Positions 23,808 through 32,966 of a DNA stretch of 36,631 bases are shown here, piece after piece. Made by a program: the position numbers and the translations under genes. How positions within the stretch are numbered: position 1 is the first letter of the stretch; each line of letters starts with the position of its first letter. This DNA is from an uncultured Clostridia bacterium (GTDB taxonomy: Bacteria; Bacillota; Clostridia; Oscillospirales; Ruminococcaceae): contig CANQVE010000024.1 in assembly GCA_947627205.1 (NCBI GenBank), forward strand, positions 1 through 36,631, in the 5' to 3' direction. The notes under the pieces were generated by a model. It saw only the letters and a program-made list of their open reading frames with translations, did no database searches and was not told the origin of the DNA.

Positions 23808-25550
23808 TTGTCGCTTGACGGCGTGCTTCTGCACTATATAAAAGAAGAACTTTCCTCTCTTGTGGGAGCAAGAGTTGAAAAGATATACCAGCCCTCGAGA
23901 GATGAACTCGTCATTGCGCTTCGTATGCTCGGAAAAGTGCGCGCTTCGGAAAAGCTGATATTCTCGGCAAATCCCGCGGGCGCGAGGGTGTGCCTTACAA
24001 AATCGGAGTTTGAAAATCCCCCGTCGCCGCCTATGTTCTGTATGCTCATGCGAAAGCACCTGCAGGGCGGAAAACTTATTGACATAAGACAGGACGGTCT
24101 TGAAAGAATACTGAACTTCGATTTTGAATGCATAAACGAAATAGGAGACGTTGTTATAAACACGCTCTGTGCGGAGATAATGGGGCGTTCGGCTAATATC
24201 ATTCTTCTGCGCGGCGAAAGGGTAGTAGACAGCATAAAGCGCGTTTCGGACAACGAAAACCGCAGGATACTCCCGAACATTATATACGAGCCTCCCGTGC
24301 GCCGTGACAGGCTAAACCTCTTTGAGACTGATCCGCGCGATATAACCGCAAAGCTCGAAAACTCCCGCGACAGGCTTTCAAAGGCGCTGTCGGAGATTTT
24401 AGAGGGCATTGCTCCCGTGTTTGCGAGAGAATGTGCGTTTTATGCGGCGGGAGATGCTGACGCTGTATGCTGTGAACTAAGCGAACAGCAAAAAGAGCGG
24501 TTATGCGAGATACTCGAAAATGCAACACATTTTCCTATGTTCACGGAAATTGCCGACGAAACGGGAAAGAAAAAAGAGCTTTCGTTTGTGGATATAAGGC
24601 AATACGGAGATAGCTTTAAAAGGACATTTTTCCCGAGCGCAAACGAGCTTTTAGACGATTTCTATGCGGACAATGACGAGGGAGAACGCCTGAAACAGCG
24701 GGCGAGGGATCTCCTTAAAACCGTAAACAGTGCCTATGAAAGAGCGCAGAGGAAAGTTGAGATACGAAAGAAAGAGCTTTCGGAATGCGGAGAGCGCGAA
24801 AATTTCCGAGTGTGCGGCGACCTTATAAGCGCGAATATTTACCGCCTTGAAAAGGGTATGACAAAATGCGTGCTTGAAGATTTTTACTGCGGAGGAGAGC
24901 GGGAGATAGCTCTTGATGCAAGGCTTACGCCCGCACAGAATGCGCAGAAATACTACGCTTCTTACAGAAAGCTTTGCAATGCCGAAAAAAAGCTGTCCGA
25001 GCTTATAAAAGAGGGCACGGGCGAGATAAAATACCTCGACAGCGTCCTTGACAGCATGACACGCGCGCACAGCGACCGAGAGCTTTCGGAGATTCGCGCC
25101 GAGCTTTCCGAGCAGGGATATATACGCGGAGCAAAAACAAAGCCCGTGAAATTGTCCGAGCCTATGAAGTTTATTTCCTGCGAGGGTTATGAAATTCTGG
25201 TAGGCAGAAACAACAAGCAAAACGACGTTCTGACGCTGAAAACGGCGGGCGCTTCGGATATATGGCTCCACACAAAGGATATCGCGGGTTCGCACGTTAT
25301 TATCCGTACTAAGGATAACGGAACACCGCTAACGGAAAAAACCATACTCGAGGCGGCACAGCTTGCCGCATATCATTCAAAAGCTCGCTCATCTTCCAAA
25401 GTGCCTGTGGATTATACCATGGTAAAGTTTGTAAAAAAGCCTGCGGGGGCAAAGCCCGGAATGGTTATCTTTACCAACAACAAAACGCTATATATAACTC
25501 CTAGCGAGGAGATAATAAATACAATAAGGGAAAGAGGACAAAATAAATGA
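23808..25550 (+). CDS. rqcH: NFACT-family ribosome quality control protein (RqcH; FbpA-like)
   Basis: About 580 residues. NFACT-N begins SLDGVLLHYIKEELSSLVGARVEKIYQPSRDE, a coiled region lies near 280-400 (ERLKQRARDLLKTVNSAYERAQRKVEIRKKEL), and the C-terminal NFACT-R domain is clear: YEILVGRNNKQNDVLT then DIWLHTKDIAGSHVII. RqcH adds alanine tails to nascent chains on stalled 50S subunits; older annotations call it fibronectin-binding protein. The TTG at 23808 is preferred: GGAGG (23793-23797) lies 10 bases before it, while the GTG at 23799 is only one base after GGAGG. Its stop overlaps the valS start (ATGA). Confidence 0.9.
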   Translation: MSLDGVLLHYIKEELSSLVGARVEKIYQPSRDELVIALRMLGKVRASEKLIFSANPAGARVCLTKSEFENPPSPPMFCMLMRKHLQGGKLIDIRQDGLERILNFDFECINEIGDVVINTLCAEIMGRSANIILLRGERVVDSIKRVSDNENRRILPNIIYEPPVRRDRLNLFETDPRDITAKLENSRDRLSKALSEILEGIAPVFARECAFYAAGDADAVCCELSEQQKERLCEILENATHFPMFTEIADETGKKKELSFVDIRQYGDSFKRTFFPSANELLDDFYADNDEGERLKQRARDLLKTVNSAYERAQRKVEIRKKELSECGERENFRVCGDLISANIYRLEKGMTKCVLEDFYCGGEREIALDARLTPAQNAQKYYASYRKLCNAEKKLSELIKEGTGEIKYLDSVLDSMTRAHSDRELSEIRAELSEQGYIRGAKTKPVKLSEPMKFISCEGYEILVGRNNKQNDVLTLKTAGASDIWLHTKDIAGSHVIIRTKDNGTPLTEKTILEAAQLAAYHSKARSSSKVPVDYTMVKFVKKPAGAKPGMVIFTNNKTLYITPSEEIINTIRERGQNK

Positions 25551-28180
25551 GAAAAGAACTCGAAAAGACATACTCTCCGAAAGATTTCGAGGAGCGTATC
25601 TACAAAAGCTGGGAAGAAAACGGCTGTTTTAAAGCGGATGTAGATCCGAAGAAAAAGCCTTATACTATAGTAATGCCCCCGCCAAACGTTACGGGACAGC
25701 TCCACATGGGACACGCGCTCGACTGTACGCTTCAGGACATTCTCATTCGCTTTAAGAGAATGCAGGGCTATTCGGCATTATGGCTTCCCGGAACGGACCA
25801 TGCCGCGCTCGCTACAGAAGCTAAAATTGTCGCGGCAATGAAAGAAGAGGGGCTTACAAAGGACATGCTCGGACGAGACGGATTTCTCGAAAGAGCGTGG
25901 GATTGGACGCATAAATACGGAAACCGCATAAAGGAACAGCAGCGCAAGATGGGAACCTCATGCGATTGGAGCCGAGACAGATTTACAATGGACGAGGGCT
26001 GTTCAAGAGCAGTTCAGAAAGTATTTATGGACCTTTATAACAAAGGTCTTATCTACCGCGGAGAGAGAATAATAAATTGGTGTCCGAACTGCAAGACTTC
26101 CATTTCGGACATTGAAACGGAATACGAGGAGCAGGACGGCTTTTTCTGGCATATAAACTACCCGTTTGCAGACGGGAGCGGCTGTCTTGAAATAGCGACT
26201 ACCCGTCCCGAAACGCTTTTGGGCGACAGCGCCGTAGCCGTAAATCCGAAAGATGAACGCTATACGGATTTTGTCGGAAAAATGCTTAAACTTCCTCTCA
26301 CAGACAGAGAAATTCCCGTTATAGCAGACGACTATGTAGATATGGAGTTCGGAACGGGCTGTGTAAAGATAACACCCGCACACGATCCGAACGACTTTGA
26401 AGTCGGAAAGCGCCACGGCCTGCCTGTTATCCATATTATGAACGACGACGCGACAATAAAAGAGGGCGTCGGCGGAAAATATGCGGGCATGGACAGATAT
26501 GAAGCAAGAAAGGCAATGGTAAAAGACCTTGAAGAACAAGGTCTGCTCGTAAAAGTAGAACCGCATAAGCACAATGTCGGCACCTGCCAGCGCTGCGGAA
26601 CGACAGTCGAGCCTACCGCGTCTTTACAATGGTTTGTTTCAATGAAAGAGCTTGCAAAGCCTGCAATTGACGTTGTAAAAAGCGGAGAGCTCAGATATGT
26701 GCCGAAGCGTTTTGAAAACAGCTATCTATATTGGATGGAAAATATCCGCGACTGGTGCATTTCGCGTCAGATATGGTGGGGACACCGCATACCTGCGTTT
26801 TACTGTCAGAACCCCGAATGCAAGCACACCGAGATAACCCTCGACAATATCGAAAAGTGTCCGAAATGCGGTGCGCCCGTAAAGCAGGACGAGGACACGC
26901 TCGATACATGGTTTTCTTCGGCATTGTGGCCTTTTTCAACTTTAGGCTGGCCCGAAGAAACAGAGGACTATAAGTACTTTTATCCTACTGATACTCTCGT
27001 AACGGGCTATGATATAATAACGTTCTGGGTTTCGAGAATGATATTCAGCGGTCTTGAACATACGGGACAGAAACCGTTTAAAGATGTTCTTATACACGGA
27101 CTTGTCCGCGACGAGCTCGGGCGCAAGATGTCCAAATCTTTAGGAAACGGCGTTGATCCGCTCGATATAATCGACAAGTACGGCGCTGACGCTTTAAGGC
27201 TTACGCTTGTAACGGGAAACGCTCCCGGAAACGATATGCGCTGGTCGGAAAAGAAAGTCTTAAATTCCAGAAACTTTATAAACAAGCTCTGGAACGCTTC
27301 GAGATATATCCTCATGAATCTCCCCGAGGACTTTGAAAAGCCCGTGCTTCCGAAAGAACTTCCTATCGAGGACAAGTGGATACTGTCGCTCTATAATGAC
27401 CTGATAAAGAATGTAACGGCAAATCTCGAAGCATACGAGCTGGGAGTTGCTGTAGGAAATCTCTACGACTTTATCTGGGATATTTTCTGCGACTGGTATA
27501 TAGAACTCACAAAGCCGAGAATAGCCGCGGGAGGAGAAACGGCGCTTGCGGCGCAGAACGTTCTTGTTTACGTTATGAGAGGCATTCTGAAAACGCTCCA
27601 CCCGTTTTTGCCGTTCGTAACGGAGGAAATATGGCAGTCTATGCCTCACGGCGACAGCGACACGCTTATGCTCGCGAAATGGTGCGAATATGACGAAAAT
27701 CTTTCATTTGCGAAAGAGCAGGAGGACTTCTCGCGTATTGTCGGGGCAATAAAGGCGGTACGCGTACAGAGAAACGAGATGAACGTTCCTCCGTCAAAGA
27801 AAGTTTCGATGTTTGTTGAAACAAAGTTCACAGAGCTTTTCAAGAGCGCGGAGCAGTTTTTCGCAAAACTCGCGGGAGCGGGAGAGTTCAAGGTCTCCGA
27901 AAATGTTGAAAACAGCGAGGGCACGGTAACGGTCGTAACTGAAAGCGCGAGAATATTTATGCCTATGGGAGAGCTTGTGGACAAGGAAAAGGAGCTTTCA
28001 AGGCTCGAAAAGGAAAAGAAAGCCGCGCAGAAAGACATTGACTTCCTCTCGGGAAAACTTAATAACCAAGGCTTTTTGGCAAAAGCTCCCGCACAGCAGA
28101 TAGAAAACGAGCGGGCAAAGCTCAAAAAGGCAGAGGAAAGAATGGCAAAAATAAACGCGTCTATAGAGGGATTAAAATAA
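25547..28180 (+). CDS. valS: Valyl-tRNA synthetase
   Basis: An 877-residue class I synthetase. HIGH-type motif is PPPNVTGQLHMGHALD, the KMSKS loop is ELGRKMSKSLGNGVDPLDII, and the editing domain contains TTRPETLLGDSAVAV. A zinc-ribbon pair (YCQNPECKH and KCPKCGAP) precedes DTWFSSALWP. The C-terminal coiled-coil arm that contacts tRNA is present (KEKELSRLEKEKKAAQKDID). ATGA overlap with rqcH. No T-box precedes it, as it is inside an operon. Confidence 0.97.
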   Translation: MRKELEKTYSPKDFEERIYKSWEENGCFKADVDPKKKPYTIVMPPPNVTGQLHMGHALDCTLQDILIRFKRMQGYSALWLPGTDHAALATEAKIVAAMKEEGLTKDMLGRDGFLERAWDWTHKYGNRIKEQQRKMGTSCDWSRDRFTMDEGCSRAVQKVFMDLYNKGLIYRGERIINWCPNCKTSISDIETEYEEQDGFFWHINYPFADGSGCLEIATTRPETLLGDSAVAVNPKDERYTDFVGKMLKLPLTDREIPVIADDYVDMEFGTGCVKITPAHDPNDFEVGKRHGLPVIHIMNDDATIKEGVGGKYAGMDRYEARKAMVKDLEEQGLLVKVEPHKHNVGTCQRCGTTVEPTASLQWFVSMKELAKPAIDVVKSGELRYVPKRFENSYLYWMENIRDWCISRQIWWGHRIPAFYCQNPECKHTEITLDNIEKCPKCGAPVKQDEDTLDTWFSSALWPFSTLGWPEETEDYKYFYPTDTLVTGYDIITFWVSRMIFSGLEHTGQKPFKDVLIHGLVRDELGRKMSKSLGNGVDPLDIIDKYGADALRLTLVTGNAPGNDMRWSEKKVLNSRNFINKLWNASRYILMNLPEDFEKPVLPKELPIEDKWILSLYNDLIKNVTANLEAYELGVAVGNLYDFIWDIFCDWYIELTKPRIAAGGETALAAQNVLVYVMRGILKTLHPFLPFVTEEIWQSMPHGDSDTLMLAKWCEYDENLSFAKEQEDFSRIVGAIKAVRVQRNEMNVPPSKKVSMFVETKFTELFKSAEQFFAKLAGAGEFKVSENVENSEGTVTVVTESARIFMPMGELVDKEKELSRLEKEKKAAQKDIDFLSGKLNNQGFLAKAPAQQIENERAKLKKAEERMAKINASIEGLK

Positions 28181-28219
28181 CTTTTACAATAATTTATTTT
28201 TTATTTCTTGGAGGAAATT

Positions 28220-29119
28220 ATGAAAGAACTTACACTTGTTGTTTTGGCGGCGGGAATGGGAAAAAGGTTCGGGACGAGAATAAAACAGCTTGAACCCCTC
28301 GGTCCTAACGGCGAACTTCTTATCGACTATTCGGTGCATGACGCTGTAAGAAGCGGATTTACAAAGGTTTTGTTTATTATCAGGCACGACATTGACGAGC
28401 TTTTCAGAAGCACGATAGGCGCACGCGTTGAAAAACTTATCAAAACGGAATATGTCTACCAGACGGCGGATTTTATCCCCGTGAGAAAAGGAGAATTCAA
28501 GAGGGAAAAGCCTTGGGGTACGGCGCAGGCTCTGTGGTGCTGTAAGGACGTATTAAAAGAAGATTTTGCGGTAATAAATGCCGACGACTTTTACGGAGCG
28601 GAAGCGTTTGATTCGCTTTCGGAATATTTCAAAGCGCCGAAAACAGACGGCTGTTCGGTCGATTTCTTGCTTAAAAACACCCTTTCCGACAACGGCACCG
28701 TAAACAGGGGCGTCTGCAAGACCGACAGCGAAAACTGCCTTACGTCCGTTGAGGAAACAAGACAGATATCGCGCGGCGCTGACGGAGTTATCCGCGGAAA
28801 TTACAGAGGAGAAGAAAGAATTCTCCAAGACGATGACAAAGTCTCCATGAGCATGTGGGGATTTAAGGCGAGCTTTATGGACATTCTGGAGAAAAGGCTG
28901 GCAGAGTTTATCTGCGGGCTGTCAAGTGATGAAACAAAAGCCGAGCTTACTATAGCAGACGTTGTAAACGACGAGATAAAGGGAAAAACATTCAAGGTCG
29001 CGGATATACTTACATCGAGCCACTGGTTCGGCATAACTTATGAAAGCGACACGCCTAAGGCAAAGGAGATACTTCTTGATTATGTAAACAGGGGAGTTTA
29101 TACTTCTCCGCTTTCATGA
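28220..29119 (+). CDS. NTP-transferase-fold nucleotidyltransferase
   Basis: A 299-residue protein. The N-terminal nucleotide-binding loop VVLAAGMGKRFGTRIKQLEP and the metal-binding VINADDFYGAEAF place it among sugar-phosphate (or similar) nucleotidyltransferases. The substrate cannot be read from the sequence. Start at 28220 has GGAGGAAAT directly upstream; a TTG four codons earlier overlaps that site. It follows valS by 39 bases and precedes a phosphotransferase-fold kinase by 34, so the two probably act in sequence: kinase makes a phosphorylated compound, this enzyme activates it with an NTP. LicA/LicC and AmgK/MurU are known pairs of this kind; identity here is open. Confidence 0.75.
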   Translation: MKELTLVVLAAGMGKRFGTRIKQLEPLGPNGELLIDYSVHDAVRSGFTKVLFIIRHDIDELFRSTIGARVEKLIKTEYVYQTADFIPVRKGEFKREKPWGTAQALWCCKDVLKEDFAVINADDFYGAEAFDSLSEYFKAPKTDGCSVDFLLKNTLSDNGTVNRGVCKTDSENCLTSVEETRQISRGADGVIRGNYRGEERILQDDDKVSMSMWGFKASFMDILEKRLAEFICGLSSDETKAELTIADVVNDEIKGKTFKVADILTSSHWFGITYESDTPKAKEILLDYVNRGVYTSPLS

Positions 29120-29153
29120 CCGACTATTAAGCAGAAAAATACGGAGGGTAACT

Positions 29154-29918
29154 ATGGAAGCAAAAGACCTTAAAGAGCTAATAAGCGAAAGCTCTAAAGT
29201 GCAGATATACAAATGCGGGGACAAATGCGTAAAGGTATTTAAAGAACCCGACGAGCCGAAAAGCGTTGTGTTCTATGAGGCGCTCACTTATTCGAGAGTT
29301 GAAGAAACGGGTTATACAAAGATACCCGAACTTATAGACGCGGGAAAGATTGACGGAAAATGGACGCTTGTTACCAAATTCAAAGAGGGAAAAACTCTTG
29401 AAACGCTTATCCGCGAAGATCCCGCAAAGCGCGACGAATATCTTATGATGATGGCGGATATACAGGCGGAAATAAACTCTCTGCGTTCTCCGAAATTAAG
29501 CCGTCTTAAAGATTATCTGAAGCGCTCTATAGAGGGGCTGGACATGATAGAGGAAGTAAAGAAGTATGAGCTTCTGAAAAAGCTGGCGGCTTTTCCCGAC
29601 CAGACCTGTCTTTGCCATGGAGAGCTTCTCCCCGAAAACATCATAGTCGGCGAGGACGGAACGTTTGTTGTTGACTGGCTTAAAGCAAAGCAGGGAAACG
29701 TTCTCGCGGACGCAGCGAGGACATATATAGGCTTCTGCCTTAAACACAAGACCGAGAGCGCGGAAAGGTATCTTAAACTTTACTGCGAGAAAACAAAAGC
29801 CGACAGCAAGGAAATAAGAGAATGGATACCTGTCGTTGCGGCGGCACAGCTCAAATTCAAGCGCCCCGATGAGAGGGAATTTCTGCTTACTTGGCTGGAC
29901 GTTGCAGAAACGTTATAA
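29154..29918 (+). CDS. Aminoglycoside phosphotransferase-fold small-molecule kinase
   Basis: A 254-residue APH/choline-kinase-fold protein. The catalytic loop is CLCHGELLPENIIVG (Brenner-type HG-x-L-x-x-x-N) and the metal aspartate lies in FVVDWLKAKQGN. The nucleotide lysine is probably in KVQIYKCGDKCVKVFKEP. The two lobes and length are normal for the family. It ends an operon with the nucleotidyltransferase upstream and is closed by a strong terminator. It is more likely a metabolic kinase (sugar, amino sugar or choline-like substrate) than a resistance enzyme, given the neighbour. Confidence 0.78.
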   Translation: MEAKDLKELISESSKVQIYKCGDKCVKVFKEPDEPKSVVFYEALTYSRVEETGYTKIPELIDAGKIDGKWTLVTKFKEGKTLETLIREDPAKRDEYLMMMADIQAEINSLRSPKLSRLKDYLKRSIEGLDMIEEVKKYELLKKLAAFPDQTCLCHGELLPENIIVGEDGTFVVDWLKAKQGNVLADAARTYIGFCLKHKTESAERYLKLYCEKTKADSKEIREWIPVVAAAQLKFKRPDEREFLLTWLDVAETL

Positions 29919-29925
29919 AAATAAA

Positions 29926-29969
29926 AAAAGCCTGTCCGCAAAGACAATTGCTTATGCGGACAGGCTTTT
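29926..29969 (+). terminator. Intrinsic terminator after the kinase gene
   Basis: A 15-bp perfect hairpin (AAAAGCCTGTCCGCA / TGCGGACAGGCTTTT) with a 14-base loop; the arm's T-run serves as the tail. It lies 8 bases after the stop at 29918 and ends 22 bases before the next ATG. Confidence 0.9.
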
Positions 29970-29990
29970 GCTTTGAAAGGCGATCGAGAT

Positions 29991-30881
29991 ATGAAATGTT
30001 ATCTTTGTCCGAGAAAGTGCAAGGCTGACCGCGAAAACACGCTCGGCTTCTGCAAAATGACAAACACTGTCACAGCGGCGCGCGCCGACCTGCATTTCTG
30101 GGAAGAACCCTGCATTTCGGGTAAAAACGGAAGCGGGGCGGTGTTCTTTTCTGGGTGCGTGATGAAGTGCGTTTATTGCCAGAATTACGGCATAAGCTCG
30201 GAAAACTTCGGCGCGGAGATAACGACCGACCGCCTTTCGCAGATTTTCATTGAGCTACAGCAAAAAGGCGCGCATAACATAAACCTTGTAAATCCCACGC
30301 ATTTTGTTCCGCAGATAATAAAAGCACTTAAATCGGCTAAACAAAACGGTCTGAAAATTCCCGTTGTATACAACAGCGGGGGATATGAGAGAGTTGAAAC
30401 ATTGAGAGCGTTAAATGGGCTTGTGGACATTTATCTTCCCGATGTTAAATACTACGACAACAAAACCGCCGAACAGCTTTCAAACGCTCCCGATTATTTC
30501 AGCACCGCAATGAACGCCATATCGGAAATGGTACGCCAGACGGGAAAACCCGTGTTTGACGGAGATATTCTTGTTCGCGGAACAATTGTTCGGCATCTTG
30601 TTCTGCCGAGCCTGTACAAGGATTCTTTACAGGTCATAAACGCAGTCGCCGAGCGGTTCAAAGGCGAGATACTGTTCAGCATTATGAGCCAATATACGCC
30701 TTTCGGCTTGGTAAAAACTGACGAGCGTTTTAAAATGCTCAACAGGCGGATAACGACCTTTGAATATCAAAAAGCCCTCAATGCCGTTATAGAAGCAGGG
30801 CTTGACGGCTATATGCAGGAAAAAAGCTCCGCAAAAGAGGAGTATACACCGCTGTTTGATTTGACGGGAATTACGGATTAA
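29991..30881 (+). CDS. Radical SAM protein (pyruvate formate-lyase-activating-enzyme-like)
   Basis: A 296-residue radical SAM protein. The 4Fe-4S motif is FSGCVMKCVYCQNYGIS (C-x3-C-x2-C). An additional cysteine-rich N-terminus, CYLCPRKCKADRENTLGFC, precedes it, as in PflA-like proteins of the type sometimes found near MEMO1/AMMECR1 genes (not present here). Later motifs include NLVNPTHFVPQI and IYLPDVKYY. The substrate is unknown. Start at 29991 has GAAAGG about 10 bases upstream. No promoter is visible because it begins right after the terminator; it may depend on read-through. Confidence 0.85.
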   Translation: MKCYLCPRKCKADRENTLGFCKMTNTVTAARADLHFWEEPCISGKNGSGAVFFSGCVMKCVYCQNYGISSENFGAEITTDRLSQIFIELQQKGAHNINLVNPTHFVPQIIKALKSAKQNGLKIPVVYNSGGYERVETLRALNGLVDIYLPDVKYYDNKTAEQLSNAPDYFSTAMNAISEMVRQTGKPVFDGDILVRGTIVRHLVLPSLYKDSLQVINAVAERFKGEILFSIMSQYTPFGLVKTDERFKMLNRRITTFEYQKALNAVIEAGLDGYMQEKSSAKEEYTPLFDLTGITD

Positions 30882-30901
30882 GCTGTAGGGGAAATTTTTT
30901 T

Positions 30902-31265
30902 ATCATAAGAACAACTGATTTCACGCTCTGAGTTTTTTCTTTCTTAAAGCTCTCTCCCGCACAAAACATCTTTGTAAGATTTCCGTTTTAAAAACACGGT
31001 TTTTAAAACGGAAATGTGGGGAAAACTCTTGTTTTCCCCACACCCCAGGTTCAATGCCGTAGGCATTTAACCTGATGCGCCTAGCTAGCGCCGTTTCGCG
31101 GCTTCGCCGCGACCAAAGGGAAAAAATTTTTTGAAAAAAATTTTTTCCCTCTGGACTCCCTTTTCAAAAAACTTTTGTGCGCCGCCCGTTTGGCGGTTTT
31201 AAATTTAAAGCAATTTGCCGCTCAAAACAAATTTCGGTCTATTAAAAATCTAACTTTCGGCTGCG
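30902..31265. repeat. Modular palindromic repeat element E2 (gene-free)
   Basis: A hairpin array between the radical SAM gene and the sigma gene. In order: leader 30902-30930 (26 of 29 bases match 32967-32995); 17-bp perfect hairpin 30979-31015; 11-bp hairpin 31016-31041 with loop TCTT; 13-bp stem with one mismatch 31046-31074; GCGC...GCGC near 31077-31091; CGCGGC-TTC-GCCGCG 31097-31111; 16-bp hairpin 31117-31150. Linker ATCTTTGTAAGAT is shared with E3, and the segment after 31150 (CTCCCTTTTCAAAAAACTTT) matches, inverted, the one before the 5621 hairpin of E1. No gene is present in 30882-31327. Confidence 0.85.
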
Positions 31266-31327
31266 ATAATCACCCGCCCCAAACGACTAACAATCGAAGA
31301 GAAAAAATTGCGGAAAGGAGCGTCAGA

Positions 31328-31885
31328 ATGGATAACGGTGAAAGTAGCTACCGCCGTTACCTTGACGGCGACGACAGCGGGCTTTCGGAAATAGTTGAAA
31401 CGTACAAGGACGGTCTTATTCTTTATATCAACACATTCGTAAATAATTTCTGCACCGCCGAGGAGCTTGCCGAGGACACCTTTTTCAGGCTGATAACCAA
31501 AAAGCCGAGGTTTTCGGGAAAGTGCGGTTTTAAAACATGGCTGTATGCAATAGGCAGAAACGTTGCTGTCGATTACATAAGGCACAGCTCAAAGATTTCA
31601 AACACGCCTATCGACGATATGGAAAACTATATTTACGACGGGCAGTGCCTTGAACAGTCGTATATCAAAGAAGAGCGCAAGATAACTGTCCATAAAGCGC
31701 TTTCAAAGCTCAAGCCCGATTACAGGCAGATCTTGTGGCTTATCTACTTCGAGGAACTTTCAAACAAGGACGCCGCAAGGATAATGAAAAAGTCCCCGCG
31801 CCAGATAACCGACCTTTTGTATCACGCAAAACTTTCTCTCAAAAACATTCTTACAAAGGAGGGTTTTAATTATGAAAACATCTGA
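31328..31885 (+). CDS. ECF-type sigma factor
   Basis: A 185-residue sigma-70 family protein. Region 2: YKDGLILYINTFVNNFCTAEELAEDTFFRLITKKPRFSGK, then the 2.4-like FKTWLYAIGRNVAVDYIRHS. Region 4: LKPDYRQILWLIYFEELSNKDAARIMKKSPRQITDLLYHAKLSLKN. The ATG at 31328 has GGAAAGGAG upstream; the open frame extends earlier only through the repeat element. The stop overlaps the next gene's start by 14 bases, the usual sigma/anti-sigma arrangement. No clear sigmaA promoter precedes it; a weak TTAAAA-N17-GATAAT is present. Confidence 0.88.
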   Translation: MDNGESSYRRYLDGDDSGLSEIVETYKDGLILYINTFVNNFCTAEELAEDTFFRLITKKPRFSGKCGFKTWLYAIGRNVAVDYIRHSSKISNTPIDDMENYIYDGQCLEQSYIKEERKITVHKALSKLKPDYRQILWLIYFEELSNKDAARIMKKSPRQITDLLYHAKLSLKNILTKEGFNYENI

Positions 31886-32885
31886 AGAAATGACTAACAA
31901 TTTGCTTAAACGCAGAGATGAATATCTGACAGCGCAAAGGCGCAAAAGAACGACAACCGTAAAAATTGCGTCGGCAGGGTCTGTGACCTGCTGTGTTGCC
32001 GCTGCGGCAGTTGTGGGAGCAAATGTCCTGCGGCAGAAAAACAATAATACTCCCGACATCACGCCCGTTGTTTCAACGCCCGACACTAACCAAAATTCGC
32101 ACGGCGCAGCTTCCGACAACTCTCAATTGTCAAACGAAAACTCATTGTCAAGTACACCCGAAATACCCGAAAATGTTATCTGGTCGCAGAGCATAGCGGG
32201 AGCGGAAATTGTCGAAAGCGTATGCATGGAGTTATGGCACGGAAAGCCCGTGTCGTATGAATTAACGCATGAGTTTGAAAAATATGACGCCGACAGCATT
32301 TTCGCGGTGTCATTGCTGACAGGTTACAGCATTGACTATGTTTACAACGGCAGAACAATAAGTGAAATGCTCGATGAACTAACTGAACTTGGAAATAAAA
32401 TTGAGAAACTCCGCGAGTTCGTGACAACTTACGACTATGTAATGGAGCTGGAAGAAGTTCAACACCTTACGTCGGGAGATGAAACGGAGATTTTAAACAC
32501 TTATGTAGTCAACGGCGAGACAGTTATGGAAACACTAAAATCTTTGGGCGATTATATAACTGACGGAAAGTTTGACAGAGAAAAACTTGAAGCCGACATT
32601 GAGACAGGAGAAAAAGCTCTTCAAGGCCTGTCTGATGAAATAAAAACTGCCATAAAGTCGTCGCGGAAAGCCGTTTACGAAAATACTTTGTCCGAACTCA
32701 AAGCCAAAAACATTCCGCTTGAACTTCGGGAATTAACGTATACCGACCGCAAAGGCATCATAATTTTCATCTCGGAAAACGACCTTGCAGATCTTGAACT
32801 AAGCGAACAGGAACATATCACTTTCGGCTGGGCAAGCAAAAACGAAAACGGCGAGTATACGGTACAAGTGATATTTGATGCTTAA
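31872..32885 (+). CDS. Probable membrane anti-sigma factor/sensor
   Basis: A 337-residue single-pass protein. A short basic N-terminus (MKTSEEMTNNLLKRRDEYLT) faces the cytoplasm, one membrane helix lies at about 30-52 (VKIASAGSVTCCVAAAAVVG), a Ser/Asn/Thr/Pro-rich linker follows, and the remaining 240 residues are predicted outside and largely helical (EKLEADIETGEKALQGLSDE). I recognise no known anti-sigma domain such as zinc-binding RsiW; the call rests on the 14-base overlap with the sigma gene and on topology. AAGGAGG precedes the ATG. It is closed by a 16-bp hairpin. Confidence 0.65.
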   Translation: MKTSEEMTNNLLKRRDEYLTAQRRKRTTTVKIASAGSVTCCVAAAAVVGANVLRQKNNNTPDITPVVSTPDTNQNSHGAASDNSQLSNENSLSSTPEIPENVIWSQSIAGAEIVESVCMELWHGKPVSYELTHEFEKYDADSIFAVSLLTGYSIDYVYNGRTISEMLDELTELGNKIEKLREFVTTYDYVMELEEVQHLTSGDETEILNTYVVNGETVMETLKSLGDYITDGKFDREKLEADIETGEKALQGLSDEIKTAIKSSRKAVYENTLSELKAKNIPLELRELTYTDRKGIIIFISENDLADLELSEQEHITFGWASKNENGEYTVQVIFDA

Positions 32886-32912
32886 AAATTTTTTGGGGAA
32901 ATTTTAAGAAGC

Positions 32913-32965
32913 AAAAAAGAGGTAAGAATTTCAAGGCTGTCGGTCTTTTTTCTTACCTCTTTTTT
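32913..32965 (+). terminator. Terminator of the sigma/anti-sigma pair, made from repeat heptads
   Basis: Arms AAAAAAGAGGTAAGAA and TTCTTACCTCTTTTTT are perfectly complementary over 16 bp, with a 21-base loop and a T-run. The arm sequence AGAGGTAAGAA is the same unit as the tandem 7-bp repeats of E1 and E3, so the repeat family supplies this terminator. Confidence 0.85.
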
Positions 32966-32966
32966 C

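Noticed and set aside
30882-31327. N-terminal extension of the sigma gene to 31175
   Set aside because: The extension runs through repeat-element sequence, has no ribosome site and would add about 50 residues not found in ECF sigma factors; 31328 has GGAAAGGAG.
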